Assembly (NCBI GenBank): GCA_963776935.1
Contig: CAVZOP010000002.1
Location: 310,001 to 374,000, forward strand
DNA: 64,000 nt
Direction: 5' to 3'
Origin: JALOLG01 sp963776935
Lineage (GTDB): Bacteria; Actinomycetota; Acidimicrobiia; Acidimicrobiales; Ilumatobacteraceae
The notes beneath the pieces were generated by a model that did no database searches, was not told the DNA's origin, and worked only from the letters and a program-made list of their open reading frames with translations. The position numbers and the translations under genes are program-made. Positions 27,753 through 35,541 of this stretch are shown piece after piece. Position 1 is the stretch's first letter; the number at the start of each line of letters is the position of its first letter.

Positions 27753-27813
27753 TACGTTCGAACGTACCCGAGGCCCGGGTGGGTGTCAAGCGCCGAATAC
27801 GGGCCCGTCGACG

Positions 27814-28908
27814 TCAGCCCCACACCCGTTCGGCGACGCGTGCGACCAATTCGAGCTTGCGCCACTGATCGTCCTCGGTCAGGTCGTTGCCGTGATGAGT
27901 GCTCGAGAATCCGCATTGCGGGCTCAGCGCCAGTTGATCGAGTGGCACGACCTGTGATGCCTCGTCGATCCGCCGCACGATCTCGTCGTCGTCCTCGAGG
28001 TCGGCGACCTTGGTCGTGACCAGGCCGAGGACGACGACCTTGCCGGGCGGCAGGAAGCGCAACGGCTCGAAGCCACCGGCGCGCTCGGAGTCGAACTCCA
28101 TGAAGAAGGCATCGACATCGAGTCCGCCGAGCACGGTGTCGGCCATCGGCTCGTAGCCTCCGCTCGCGACCCACCGGCTGCGGAAGTTGCCACGACACAT
28201 GTGGGTGGTCACGAGGAGGTCGTCGGGCCGGCCGGCGATCACTGCGTTCATCGCGTCTCGTCCGCTGCGGATCATCTCGTCGGGATCGTCGCCGCGTTCG
28301 GTGGCGCCCTTGCGGAAGTCGGCGTCGCAGAGGTAGGCGAAGCTGACGTCGTCGATCTGGAGGTAACGGCACCCGGCCGCGTACAGCGCGTCGACCTCGT
28401 CGCGGTAGGCCGCGATCAGGTCCGTCCAGAACTCGTCGAGGTCGGGGTAGGCGGTCGCATCGATACCGGCCCGTCCGCCCTGGAGGTAGGCCATCGCCGG
28501 ACCGGGGATCGTGATCTTCGGCGTCTCGTCCGTCACGGACGCGAGGAATGAGAACGCATCGACGAAGATCGGACGGCCGTGGCTGATCTTGCCGGTGACG
28601 ATCGAGATCGGCGGGTTGGCGCCGGTGCCGGAGAATCCGACCGGGCGCGGTCGCTCACCGAGCTCGATCCCGTCGAACCCGGCGAGGAAGTCGAGATGCC
28701 ACCAGTCGCGTCGGAACTCCCCGTCGGTGATCGCCGCCAACCCGACGCGCTGTTGCTGGTCGACGACGTGGCGAATGGCGTCGTCCTCGATCGCCGCCAG
28801 CTCTTCGGCGGGCTGCTCACCGTCACGCCATCGTTGGCGGGCCTCGGCGAGCTGGCGCGGGCGCAGCAAGCTCCCGACGTGGTCGCACCGTCGCGGCAGG
28901 GTGGGCAT
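27814..28908 (-). CDS. Cobalamin-independent methionine synthase II-like protein
   Basis: This protein of 364 residues matches the C-terminal catalytic domain of MetE (YxjG-like). The zinc ligands are visible as His236 and Cys238 in TTHMCRG, Glu271 in FFMEFD and Cys332 in LSPQCGFSS; the N-terminal CDHVGSLLRP motif is also typical. A strong GGAGGT precedes the ATG. It is third in a GntR-DapA-MetE operon. Without the folate-binding N-terminal half it may move methyl groups from a non-folate donor; this is inference. Confidence 0.85.
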   Translation of the reverse strand: MPTLPRRCDHVGSLLRPRQLAEARQRWRDGEQPAEELAAIEDDAIRHVVDQQQRVGLAAITDGEFRRDWWHLDFLAGFDGIELGERPRPVGFSGTGANPPISIVTGKISHGRPIFVDAFSFLASVTDETPKITIPGPAMAYLQGGRAGIDATAYPDLDEFWTDLIAAYRDEVDALYAAGCRYLQIDDVSFAYLCDADFRKGATERGDDPDEMIRSGRDAMNAVIAGRPDDLLVTTHMCRGNFRSRWVASGGYEPMADTVLGGLDVDAFFMEFDSERAGGFEPLRFLPPGKVVVLGLVTTKVADLEDDDEIVRRIDEASQVVPLDQLALSPQCGFSSTHHGNDLTEDDQWRKLELVARVAERVWG

Positions 28909-28954
28909 CAGGACCTCCGAGGATGTAGTCGCGGCGGCTTCGGCGCGGTGCGAC

Positions 28955-29911
28955 TCATTGGGTGTTGACGACGGCGGCCGCCAGGTCGGCCAGTCGCCCT
29001 TCGAGCATCGGGGCACCGGCAACCAGCAGCTGGTCGATCCGCTGGACGCCCGCTGGGGTCGGGGTGACGAGCGGAGCTCTGACCATCGGTGAGTCGATGT
29101 GGCCGGCGCGGGCGAGCACGGACTTGATCGGCGCCGGGTTGGTCTCGACGAACATCAAGTCGACGAGCGGATGCAGCCCGTAGTGGATCTCGAGCGCCTC
29201 GTCGAACTTCCCGGTGACCCAGTGGTCGTACATCCGCGCCACGGCGCGCGGCGCCAGGTTGGCGACGGCACTGACGAATCCGATCCCACCGATGGCGAGC
29301 AGCGGCAGGCACAGCAACTCGATGCCCGACCACATCAGCGTGTCGCGACCGCACAGGTGGAACACCCGTGAGAAGTGCTCGAAGTCCTTGGTCGTCTCCT
29401 TGATGCCGACGACGTTGGCGAAGTCGCGCCGGAGGCGGGCGACGGTTTCGGGGGCGACGTCGACGGCCGTGCGGATCGGCACGTTGTACAGCACGATCGG
29501 CATGTCCGGGAACGTGCGGGCGACGGCGGCGTACCACTCGTAGAGGCCCTCCTGTGTCGGCCGCGAGTAGTAGGGCGTGATCACGAGCGCGATGTCGGCG
29601 CCGAGGTCGACCGCGGCCTGCGTGAGCTCGAGCGTCTCGTCGAGCTTGGCCGAGCCGGTGCCCGGCACGAACGGAACCCGATCGTCGACGACCTCGGCGA
29701 CGACTCGCATCGCGGCGATCCGCTCGGCGACGGTCTGGGCGCTCGGTTCGCCGGTGGACCCGCCGAGCGAGATGCCGTGCGATCCGGACTCGAGCTGCCA
29801 CGCGACGAGTGCCCGCAAACCGTCGTGATCGACCTCGCCGTCGGCGCGGAACGGCGTGACGACCGGTGCGATCGAACCGCGGATCGCGGCCGGGTCCGAC
29901 CGGAACCTCAC
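28955..29911 (-). CDS. Dihydrodipicolinate synthase (DapA)-family aldolase/dehydratase
   Basis: This TIM-barrel class I enzyme has 318 residues. The Schiff-base lysine is Lys171 in GIKETTKD, the catalytic tyrosine is Tyr142 in YNVPIRTAV, and the loop GGSTGEP binds the keto acid. Co-transcription with a GntR regulator argues for catabolism (keto-deoxy-acid aldolase, or hydratase-aldolase as in aromatic degradation) over lysine synthesis. The GTG at 29911 overlaps the GntR stop by four bases. Confidence 0.88.
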   Translation of the reverse strand: MRFRSDPAAIRGSIAPVVTPFRADGEVDHDGLRALVAWQLESGSHGISLGGSTGEPSAQTVAERIAAMRVVAEVVDDRVPFVPGTGSAKLDETLELTQAAVDLGADIALVITPYYSRPTQEGLYEWYAAVARTFPDMPIVLYNVPIRTAVDVAPETVARLRRDFANVVGIKETTKDFEHFSRVFHLCGRDTLMWSGIELLCLPLLAIGGIGFVSAVANLAPRAVARMYDHWVTGKFDEALEIHYGLHPLVDLMFVETNPAPIKSVLARAGHIDSPMVRAPLVTPTPAGVQRIDQLLVAGAPMLEGRLADLAAAVVNTQ

Positions 29912-30649
29912 GCCGGCACTTCGTTACCGACGTCGTCGTGCACGCCGGTGTGCTCGTCGGAGATCCGGCTGAGCAGGTACCGCACGGTGCGCATGCGATG
30001 GGCGCGCGCGAACGCCTCGACCTGCGCGGCCGGGCGGCCGGACTCGATCAACTCGATCAGCGTCTCGTGTTCGGCGACGCTGCCGATCGCTCGCTCGGGC
30101 ACGAACGAGAACGCTGAACGCCGCGTCGTGCCGAGCAGGATCCACTCGCGGTTGACCATGTCGAGGATGTGGGCGTTGGGGCACTTGCAGTACAGCGTCT
30201 CGTGGAACTGATGGTTCATCTCGGTGAACCTGCTGGGGTCGAGGGCCTCGACGCTGCGACGCATGTCGTCGTTGATGCGTCGCGCCTGGGCGAGATCGGC
30301 GGGCGTCAGATGTGGCATCGCGAACGCGGTGGCGGCGGCCTCCAGCACGGCGAGCGCCTCCACCGTCTCGGGGTAGCGGCTGAGATCGATCGAGCCGACC
30401 GTCGCTCCGACGTTGCGGGTGTAGGTGATGTACCCCTCGGCCTCGAGGCGGCGGATGGCTTCGCGCACCGGGACCGCGCTCGATGTCGAGCTCGCGGGCG
30501 AGTTGTTCGATGACCAGCCGCTTGCCGGGCTTGGGCTCGCCGGACAGGATCCGCTCGCGGATCATCGTGTAGGCGTGGTCGGCCTTCGAGCGCGGGCTGC
30601 CGGGCCCGACCTCGTATGACTTGGGGGCTTTGGTCCCTTTGGCACTCAT
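29908..30649 (-). pseudogene. GntR-family (FCD domain) transcriptional regulator, frameshifted
   Basis: The N-terminal winged helix (residues 20-90: ADHAYTMIRERILSGEPKPGKRL, LARELDI) and the all-helical FCD ligand domain (FTEMNHQFHETLY, SVAEHETLIELIESG, with the metal-ligand histidines) are in two frames. Removing one base at about 30481 restores LDISAVPVREAIRRLEAEGY, a standard FadR-subfamily recognition-helix region. The regulator precedes the DapA-like and MetE-like genes. An operator lies 33 nt before its ATG, suggesting autoregulation. Because the supposed regulon looks maintained, the shift is more likely an assembly error than a real loss. Confidence 0.8.
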
Positions 30650-30681
30650 CTCGTCGTTGACCCTTCCCGCGCCTTCATCCA

Positions 30682-30695
30682 GATCGTATAGGATC
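30682..30695. promoter_or_regulatory. GntR-type operator, site 6 (autoregulatory)
   Basis: GATCGTATAGGATC lies directly after the stop codon of the HIBADH-like gene and 33 nt before the GntR start. This is the position expected for a self-regulating GntR gene. Confidence 0.66.
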
Positions 30696-31622
30696 CTACG
30701 GAGCCGCGCCACCGGGTGTGATCTGGACTCCCGTCAGGTGTTCCACCCACCGTACGAGTTCGCTGAGGCTCTGCCCGGGACCGGCCTCGCGATCGGCTGC
30801 ACGATAGAGGCTCTCGCACAGCGCGACGAACGGCAGCGGTAATTCGAGGTCGCGCGAGAGCTGGGTGGCGATGGCGACGTCCTTCAGCATCAGCTCGAGA
30901 CGGAACGGATCGTCGAACGTGCGGCTCAGGATCCGCGGCTCGATGTGGTTGCGCGTGATCCACGATCCGCCGGTCGATTCGTTGAGGACGGCGTTCATCG
31001 CCGCCGGGTCGAGCCCGGCTCGTGTCCCGAGCACGAGCCCTTCGGCGGTCGCCAGGAACGTCATCGCCGTGATCGCGTTGTTGATGCTCTTCATCACGTG
31101 GCCCGAGCCGATCGGACCGACGTGGAACGTCGCCCGCCCGAGCAGGTCGAGCACCGGGCGCACGCGCTCGACGTCGGCGTCGGCACCGCCGACCATGAAC
31201 ACCAGCTCGGCCGCCTCGGCGCCCCACTGCGCACCCGAGACCGGGGCGTCGACCATCTCGATCCCGATGGCGGCCAATTCGCGGGCGGTCCCGAGCGTCA
31301 GCCAGGGCTGCGCCGACGAGCAGTCGAGCAGGAGCGAACCGGGTGCCATCGACGTGATGAGCCCACCGCTGTCGAGTGCGACCTGGCGGACCCGTTCGCC
31401 GTCGGGCAGCATCGTGATCACGACGTCGCTCGCGGCTCCGACCGCGGCGACGTCGTCGGCCACGCCCGCCGTCGGCCACACGTCGCGCATGCGATCGCGC
31501 ATCGCCGGGTCGGTGTCGAAGCAGGTCACCCGCAGGCCGGCCGCGGCGAGGTGCCCGGCCATCGGATATCCCATCACGCCCAGGCCGATGAAGCCGACGC
31601 GTTGGGAGGTGTCGCCGCTCAT
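30696..31622 (-). CDS. 3-hydroxyisobutyrate dehydrogenase-family NAD(P) oxidoreductase
   Basis: This beta-hydroxyacid dehydrogenase has 308 residues. The Rossmann motif is GFIGLGVMGYPMAGHL, the substrate-binding signature is DAPVSGAQWGA, and the catalytic lysine is in GHVMKSINNAI. Members oxidise 3-hydroxyisobutyrate, tartronate semialdehyde or similar hydroxyacids. Its first codons are part of a 65-bp triplication, and its ATG overlaps the stop of a 22-codon mini-ORF (ATGA). It should be co-transcribed with the LLM gene upstream. Confidence 0.88.
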   Translation of the reverse strand: MSGDTSQRVGFIGLGVMGYPMAGHLAAAGLRVTCFDTDPAMRDRMRDVWPTAGVADDVAAVGAASDVVITMLPDGERVRQVALDSGGLITSMAPGSLLLDCSSAQPWLTLGTARELAAIGIEMVDAPVSGAQWGAEAAELVFMVGGADADVERVRPVLDLLGRATFHVGPIGSGHVMKSINNAITAMTFLATAEGLVLGTRAGLDPAAMNAVLNESTGGSWITRNHIEPRILSRTFDDPFRLELMLKDVAIATQLSRDLELPLPFVALCESLYRAADREAGPGQSLSELVRWVEHLTGVQITPGGAAP

Positions 31623-31687
31623 GCGTCACCCAGCGCCGGAGCGACGCGGCGGAGCAGTTCGACGCGTTGGGAGGCGTCGCCGCTCAT
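31619..31687 (-). CDS. Chimeric 22-codon mini-ORF, copy 2
   Basis: The reading frame starts with the first nine codons of the HIBADH-like gene (MSGDASQRV) and ends with the last thirteen of the LLM gene (ELLRRVAPALGDA). It overlaps both neighbours by ATGA. It is an automatic product of the triplication; whether it is translated or useful is unknown. Confidence 0.3.
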   Translation of the reverse strand: MSGDASQRVELLRRVAPALGDA

Positions 31688-31752
31688 GCGTCACCCAGCG
31701 CCGGAGCGACGCGGCGGAGCAGTTCGACGCGTTGGGAGGTGTCGCCGCTCAT
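31684..31752 (-). CDS. Chimeric 22-codon mini-ORF, copy 1
   Basis: This has the same plan as copy 2: MSGDTSQRV joined to ELLRRVAPALGDA, starting at the ATGA overlap with the LLM stop. It would keep translational coupling running from LLM to the dehydrogenase. Confidence 0.3.
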   Translation of the reverse strand: MSGDTSQRVELLRRVAPALGDA

Positions 31753-32691
31753 GCGTCACCCAGCGCCGGAGCGACGCGGCGGAGCAGTTCGATCGGCGTG
31801 ATCGACGTGGCGTCGGTGACGGGTTGGATGCAGACATGATCGGCTCCGGCGTCGAGGTGCTCACGGACCCGTCGCCTGATCGCTGTCCTCGTCGCCCCAG
31901 GCCACGACGGCGTCGACTAGGGCGTCCGATCCGCCCCCGGCCATGTCGTCGTCGGTGAATCCCAACCAGCACAGGTTCTCGACGTAGTTCGGTGCCCCGA
32001 GGTAGAAGCTCGACGTGTGGACCCGGGCGAGCCGTCGGGCTTCGACGGGGTCGCGCTCGAGCACGATCGCCAGCTCAGGAGCCAGCAGGCGCGACGGTCC
32101 GAGGATCTCGCGGGCCCGCGCCGTGTGCTCGACGGGCACGAAGTACGGGTGGGCGCCGTCGGTCGCTTCGGCCGCCAGTTCGAGCATCCTCGGCCGCAGG
32201 GCGGCGATCACGGTCGGCACCGGGACGGCGGGTTCCGGCGACGGTTGTTCGAGCGCCGCCATCTGCTCGAGGTAGCCGCGCATGAACGCAAGCGGTCGCC
32301 GGTAGCTGCCGCCCCGCATCGCGACCGCCGGTGGATGGCTGACTCCCATGCCGAGGACGAAGCGACCTGGGAACGCCTCGCCGATCGTGCGGCCGGCGGC
32401 GCTCATCGACGTCGCGTCGCGGGCCCAGATGCTGGCGACACCCGTCGCGATGACGATGCGCTCGGTGGCGGCGAGAAGGGTGGTGGCGCGGACGAACGGC
32501 TCCCGACCCCCGGGCGCCTCGCCGAACCAGAACGCGCCGAAGCCGAGCGCCTCGATCTCGCCGACGAGGTCGACATCGACGTTCGCCGGCGGACCGTAGC
32601 CACCGATCCAGACGCCCACCCGTCCGAGCCGCGTCGCCGCGATGTCGGGGGACCGCACCTCGAGTGGAGCCGATCCGTGCGTGTCGGGCAC
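31749..32691 (-). pseudogene. LLM-class F420-dependent oxidoreductase, frameshifted near its C-terminus
   Basis: This luciferase-like TIM-barrel protein begins with VGVWIGGYGPPANVDVDLVGEIEALGFGAFWFGEAPGG and contains TTLLAATERIVIATGVASIWARD and FVLGMGVSHPP, typical of actinobacterial F420-dependent LLM enzymes. After WGDED an extra A near 31884 shifts the frame to an early stop at 31861; the correct tail (AIRRRVREHLDAGADHV to LLRRVAPALGDA) follows in another frame and ends at 31749. Restored length is about 313 residues. It sits between two EthD-like genes and the HIBADH-like gene in one minus-strand operon. Confidence 0.8.
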
Positions 32692-32697
32692 CGGGTG

Positions 32698-33042
32698 TCA
32701 GCGCCCCTTCGGCGTCAACCGGTCGCCGACCGGAGCGCAGTCGAAGCTCTCGAACGCGATCTCGCGGAACCACTCCGGGAGCACGACGTCGCCCGACTTC
32801 AGGCGGCCCGACAGGTGATCCCGCCACTCCTCGTAGGTGCCGTCGTACTCGTACGCCGCGAGGTGCTCGTGCGAGGATTCCTCGACGCCGGAGATGATGC
32901 GGCGCACGGTGTATCGCTGGGCGCTCACGAACCGCGGCGACTCGATGTTCTCCTGGGCGTGATCCGCGTACCAGCGATGGAAGTCCTCGGATGACACTCC
33001 CGTCGGTGGCTTGCTGAAGACGAGGTAGAGGTTGTGGGCCAT
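32698..33042 (-). CDS. EthD-like small alpha/beta-barrel protein A
   Basis: This protein of 114 residues has a ferredoxin-like dimeric barrel pattern: HNLYLVFSKPPTGVSSEDFHRWYADHAQENIESPRFVSAQRY resembles the start of EthD and DUF4286-like proteins. It is paralogous to its upstream neighbour (LVFSxPPxGV, WYxxHxQE, PxWFxxxxFxSxxC). AGGAGA precedes tandem GTG-ATG codons; ATG at 33042 has the better spacing. It ends 6 nt before the LLM gene. Confidence 0.75.
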   Translation of the reverse strand: MAHNLYLVFSKPPTGVSSEDFHRWYADHAQENIESPRFVSAQRYTVRRIISGVEESSHEHLAAYEYDGTYEEWRDHLSGRLKSGDVVLPEWFREIAFESFDCAPVGDRLTPKGR

Positions 33043-33079
33043 CACTTCTCCTGTGTTGTCGATGCGAGTCTCGGCGGAT

Positions 33080-33460
33080 TCAGGTCTGGAGCGTGATCGT
33101 GTCGCCCGTGGCGGTGCAGTTCCACGATCCGAAGCGGACGCCGGCGAACCAATCGGGGAGTGGGAGCGGTCCGGAGCCGGTGTCTTTCAGTTCCGTGTAC
33201 GAGTCGGCGGAACCGAGACCGTGGGATTCGAGGGCGGCAATCGCCTGCGCCGGTTCGCAGCTCAACTGGTACACGGCGAGGAATCGGAACCCACCGGAAC
33301 CGTTCGCGCCGACGACCGGCGAGATCGCGTAGCGACGGACGGACTCGAATCCGGGCACGGCGAGGATCTCTTGGACGTGCGCGTCGTACCAGGCGTTGAA
33401 CTCGTCGTCGCCGACGCCGAGCGGCGGGTCACTGAAAACCAGGTGCACGTATTGCGACAT
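33080..33460 (-). CDS. EthD-like small alpha/beta-barrel protein B
   Basis: This protein of 126 residues is a paralogue of protein A: YVHLVFSDPPLGVGDDEFNAWYDAHVQEILAVPGFESVRRY, then LPLPDWFAGVRFGSWNC. The tandem arrangement parallels the fused EthD pairs elsewhere in the window, so A and B may form a heterodimer. The operator at 33507-33520 is 47 nt upstream of its ATG; it is therefore the first gene of the run reaching the HIBADH-like gene. Confidence 0.75.
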   Translation of the reverse strand: MSQYVHLVFSDPPLGVGDDEFNAWYDAHVQEILAVPGFESVRRYAISPVVGANGSGGFRFLAVYQLSCEPAQAIAALESHGLGSADSYTELKDTGSGPLPLPDWFAGVRFGSWNCTATGDTITLQT

Positions 33461-33506
33461 CGGACTGTCCCCTTCCAACCCGGCCCTCGACGCCGGCCCC
33501 TGATCG

Positions 33507-33520
33507 AATCATATACGATC
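33507..33520. promoter_or_regulatory. GntR-type operator, site 7
   Basis: AATCATATACGATC lies 47 nt upstream of the EthD-like gene at 33460 and should control the run EthD-like B, EthD-like A, LLM and HIBADH-like. Confidence 0.66.
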
Positions 33521-33676
33521 CTGTTGACCGCGGCGAGGGGTGCGCCGCCGGCTGCTTGGACCGGCTGGTGGGGACGTGACGTTCGACCGCCGACGTTTGA
33601 CCGTTGCCGGCGCAGGGGATCGTCGGCGCAGCGGGCAGTCGAAGTCACCGACGCCAACACAACGATGGAGGAAATC

Positions 33677-33865
33677 ATGGGATCGAATGCGGACGAAGCA
33701 AAGGGTCGCCTCAAGGAAGCCGCTGGCACATTGTCCGGCGACAAGGATCTGGAGCGCGAGGGCAAGCTCGACCGCGCCGGCGGCGCCGTGAAGGACAAGG
33801 CCGAGGACGCCAAGGACAAGGTCGGCGACGCAGTCGACGCCGTCAAGGACAAGCTCGACCGCTGA
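33677..33865 (+). CDS. CsbD-family stress protein
   Basis: This 62-residue, highly charged protein has the CsbD pattern EAKGRLKEAAGTLSGDKDLEREGKLDRAGG, then repeated KDKAEDAKDKVGDAVDAVKDKL heptads that should form an amphipathic helix. GGAGGA five nt upstream fixes the ATG at 33677. CsbD-like proteins accumulate under general stress; the molecular role is unknown. A strong terminator follows the gene. Confidence 0.9.
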   Translation: MGSNADEAKGRLKEAAGTLSGDKDLEREGKLDRAGGAVKDKAEDAKDKVGDAVDAVKDKLDR

Positions 33866-33921
33866 GACCGACTGAACCGAACGCGGTTCACACGGGCACC
33901 CCGCCCGGTGAACCCACGACG

Positions 33922-33944
33922 AGCCCGCCCTGCTAGGGCGGGCT
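33922..33944. terminator. Bidirectional rho-independent-type terminator
   Basis: A perfect 10-bp stem (AGCCCGCCCT with AGGGCGGGCT) encloses a 3-nt loop and is followed by a short TTGTT. It lies 57 nt after the csbD-like stop and beyond the end of the convergent esterase gene. Confidence 0.8.
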
Positions 33945-33946
33945 TG

Positions 33947-34057
33947 TTCGCGCCCGGCCGCTCAGACGAATGCCCTGTCGAGCAGTTCGCAAGGTCTGAG
34001 CGGCTCGTTCGCGCCCGGCCGCTCAGACGAATGCCTTGCCGAGCAGTTCGCAGGTCT
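33947..34057. repeat. 61-bp tandem duplication of an esterase gene end
   Basis: The stretch starting at 33947 recurs at 34008 with few differences and includes the last codons and stop of the esterase gene (CTCAGACGAATGCC at 33961 and 34022). The outer copy is non-coding debris. Confidence 0.8.
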
Positions 34058-34943
34058 GCGCGACCGCATCGCTGCAGGCGGGGACGGCGGCGCGCATCGA
34101 GTAGAAGGCATGGATCTGGCCGTCGAAGCGGCGGTGTGTCACGTCGACGCCCGCCGCGCGCAGCCGGTGGGCGTAGGCCTCGCCCTCGTCGCGTAGCGGA
34201 TCGAACTCAGCCGTGATCACGAACGCCGGCGGTGCACCGCCGAGCGCCTCATCGGAGGCGTTCAGCGGCGACACGCGCACGTCGTCGCCGGCGATCCCCG
34301 AATCGTCGATGTAGTGGTCGATGAACCAGTGCATTCCCGCCTTCGTGAGCAAATAGCCCTCGGCGTTCTCGTCGGTCGACGCGTGCCTCCCCGACTTCGA
34401 CAAGTCGGTCGCCGGGTACACGAGCACCTGGTAGCACAACCGATCGCCGAACTCGAGAGCGACCAGCGCCGACAGGTTCCCACCCGCCGAGTCGCCACCC
34501 ACCGCGACCCGGCGCCGATCGCCACCCAGCTCACCGGCGTGGTCGAGCACCCAACCGGTCGCGGCGATGCAGTCGTCGAGAGCAGCCGGCGCCTTGTGCT
34601 CGGGGGCGAGCCGGTAGTCGAGCGACACCACGATGCAGCGGGCGCCGGCCGCCAGGTCGCGGGCGGTTGCCAGCGATTCCACGGCGCTCCCGATCACCCA
34701 GCCTCCGCCGTGGATCCACACCAGCACCGGAAACGGGCCGTCGCCGTTCGGGGTGACGACCAGCGCCGGCACACCGCCGACGTCGCGCGCGTCGACTGAC
34801 GCGACCTCGGCACCGTCACCACCGAGCGCGACGAGCCCCTTGAAGAGCTCACGCGCCTCCTCCGGGCTCTGTTCCTCGAGCGGCGGACCACCCGCTTCGG
34901 CCAGCAGGTCGAGCACGGCTTGGACGGCAGGATCGAGTGGCAT
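34023..34943 (-). CDS. Alpha/beta hydrolase, HSL-type acetyl esterase/lipase
   Basis: This carboxylesterase has 306 residues. The oxyanion-hole motif is WIHGGGWVIG, the nucleophile serine is in GDSAGGN, the aspartate in AEFDPLRDEG and the histidine in GQIHAFY; the order matches the hormone-sensitive-lipase group. GGGGGAAG precedes the ATG at 34943. It would hydrolyse short acyl esters. Neighbouring DNA on both sides is repetitive (61-bp copy downstream, 34-bp repeats upstream). Confidence 0.9.
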   Translation of the reverse strand: MPLDPAVQAVLDLLAEAGGPPLEEQSPEEARELFKGLVALGGDGAEVASVDARDVGGVPALVVTPNGDGPFPVLVWIHGGGWVIGSAVESLATARDLAAGARCIVVSLDYRLAPEHKAPAALDDCIAATGWVLDHAGELGGDRRRVAVGGDSAGGNLSALVALEFGDRLCYQVLVYPATDLSKSGRHASTDENAEGYLLTKAGMHWFIDHYIDDSGIAGDDVRVSPLNASDEALGGAPPAFVITAEFDPLRDEGEAYAHRLRAAGVDVTHRRFDGQIHAFYSMRAAVPACSDAVAQTCELLGKAFV

Positions 34944-34957
34944 GGCTTCCCCCAAGA

Positions 34958-35076
34958 GGTTCGTCGCGGTCGGACCGAGGCTAGGTCGGACGGTTCCTCG
35001 CGGTCGGACCGAGGCGAGGTCAGGGGGTTCGACGCGTTCGCGCCGAGGCGAGGTCGGGCGGTTCGTCGTGATCGAG
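34958..35076. repeat. 34-bp tandem repeat, 3.5 copies
   Basis: Units begin with GGTTC at 34958, 34992, 35026 and 35060. The first two are almost identical (GCGGTCGGACCGAGG core, itself a small palindrome); later ones are diverged. It fills the gap between the DUF421 and esterase genes, in the region where the esterase promoter should be. Confidence 0.75.
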
Positions 35077-35082
35077 TGCGGG

Positions 35083-35529
35083 CTAGTCGCGGTCGGCGCG
35101 GAGGAACGAGAAGCGGCCGTCGGCTTCCACCACGACGAGATCGATCTTGGAGAGATCGGCCACCTGCTCGCCGCGGGCGGCCTCCATCAGCTCCGTCTTC
35201 GTGATGCGCTCGCGGCGCATGACCTCGTCGAAGAGCACACCGTTGCGGGCGATCACCACCGGAACGCCGTCGAGGACGCGTTGGGCGCGACGAGAACGCG
35301 TGCCGAGCACGGAGCTGCCAACGGCGAGGAGGGCCATCGTCCCGACGGCGAGCAGGGCACCGGTGAACGACATGTCCTCCTGCGTGACACCCTGCTGGAT
35401 GAGGTCGCCGATCACGACCGTGATGAGCAGATCGAACGTCGTCAACTGGCTGAGCTCGCGGCGACCCATGGCGCGCAGGAGGCACAGGAGTACGACGTAC
35501 ATGGCAGCGGCGCGAATGACGATCTCCAC
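35083..35529 (-). CDS. DUF421 (YetF-like) membrane protein
   Basis: This protein of 148 residues has two or three N-terminal membrane helices and a small C-terminal domain. The N-terminal MGRRELSQLTTFDLLITVVIGDLIQQGV is the hallmark of the family, and the C-terminal VVIARNGVLFDEVMRRERITKTELMEAAR is the conserved cytoplasmic part. The role of YetF-type proteins is poorly defined (stress-related in Bacillus). It follows the anchored protein gene by 12 nt. Confidence 0.88.
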   Translation of the reverse strand: MEIVIRAAAMYVVLLCLLRAMGRRELSQLTTFDLLITVVIGDLIQQGVTQEDMSFTGALLAVGTMALLAVGSSVLGTRSRRAQRVLDGVPVVIARNGVLFDEVMRRERITKTELMEAARGEQVADLSKIDLVVVEADGRFSFLRADRD

Positions 35530-35541
35530 GTTCGGCTCCGA

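Larger units (their letters stand above)
31596..31790. repeat. 65-bp tandem triplication at an operon junction
   Basis: Three near-identical 65-bp units start at 31596, 31661 and 31726. Each contains, on the minus strand, the last codons of the LLM gene, the ATGA overlap and the first codons of the HIBADH-like gene. Only one base differs among the compared parts (a C/T in the GGAGGT segment). Confidence 0.88.
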
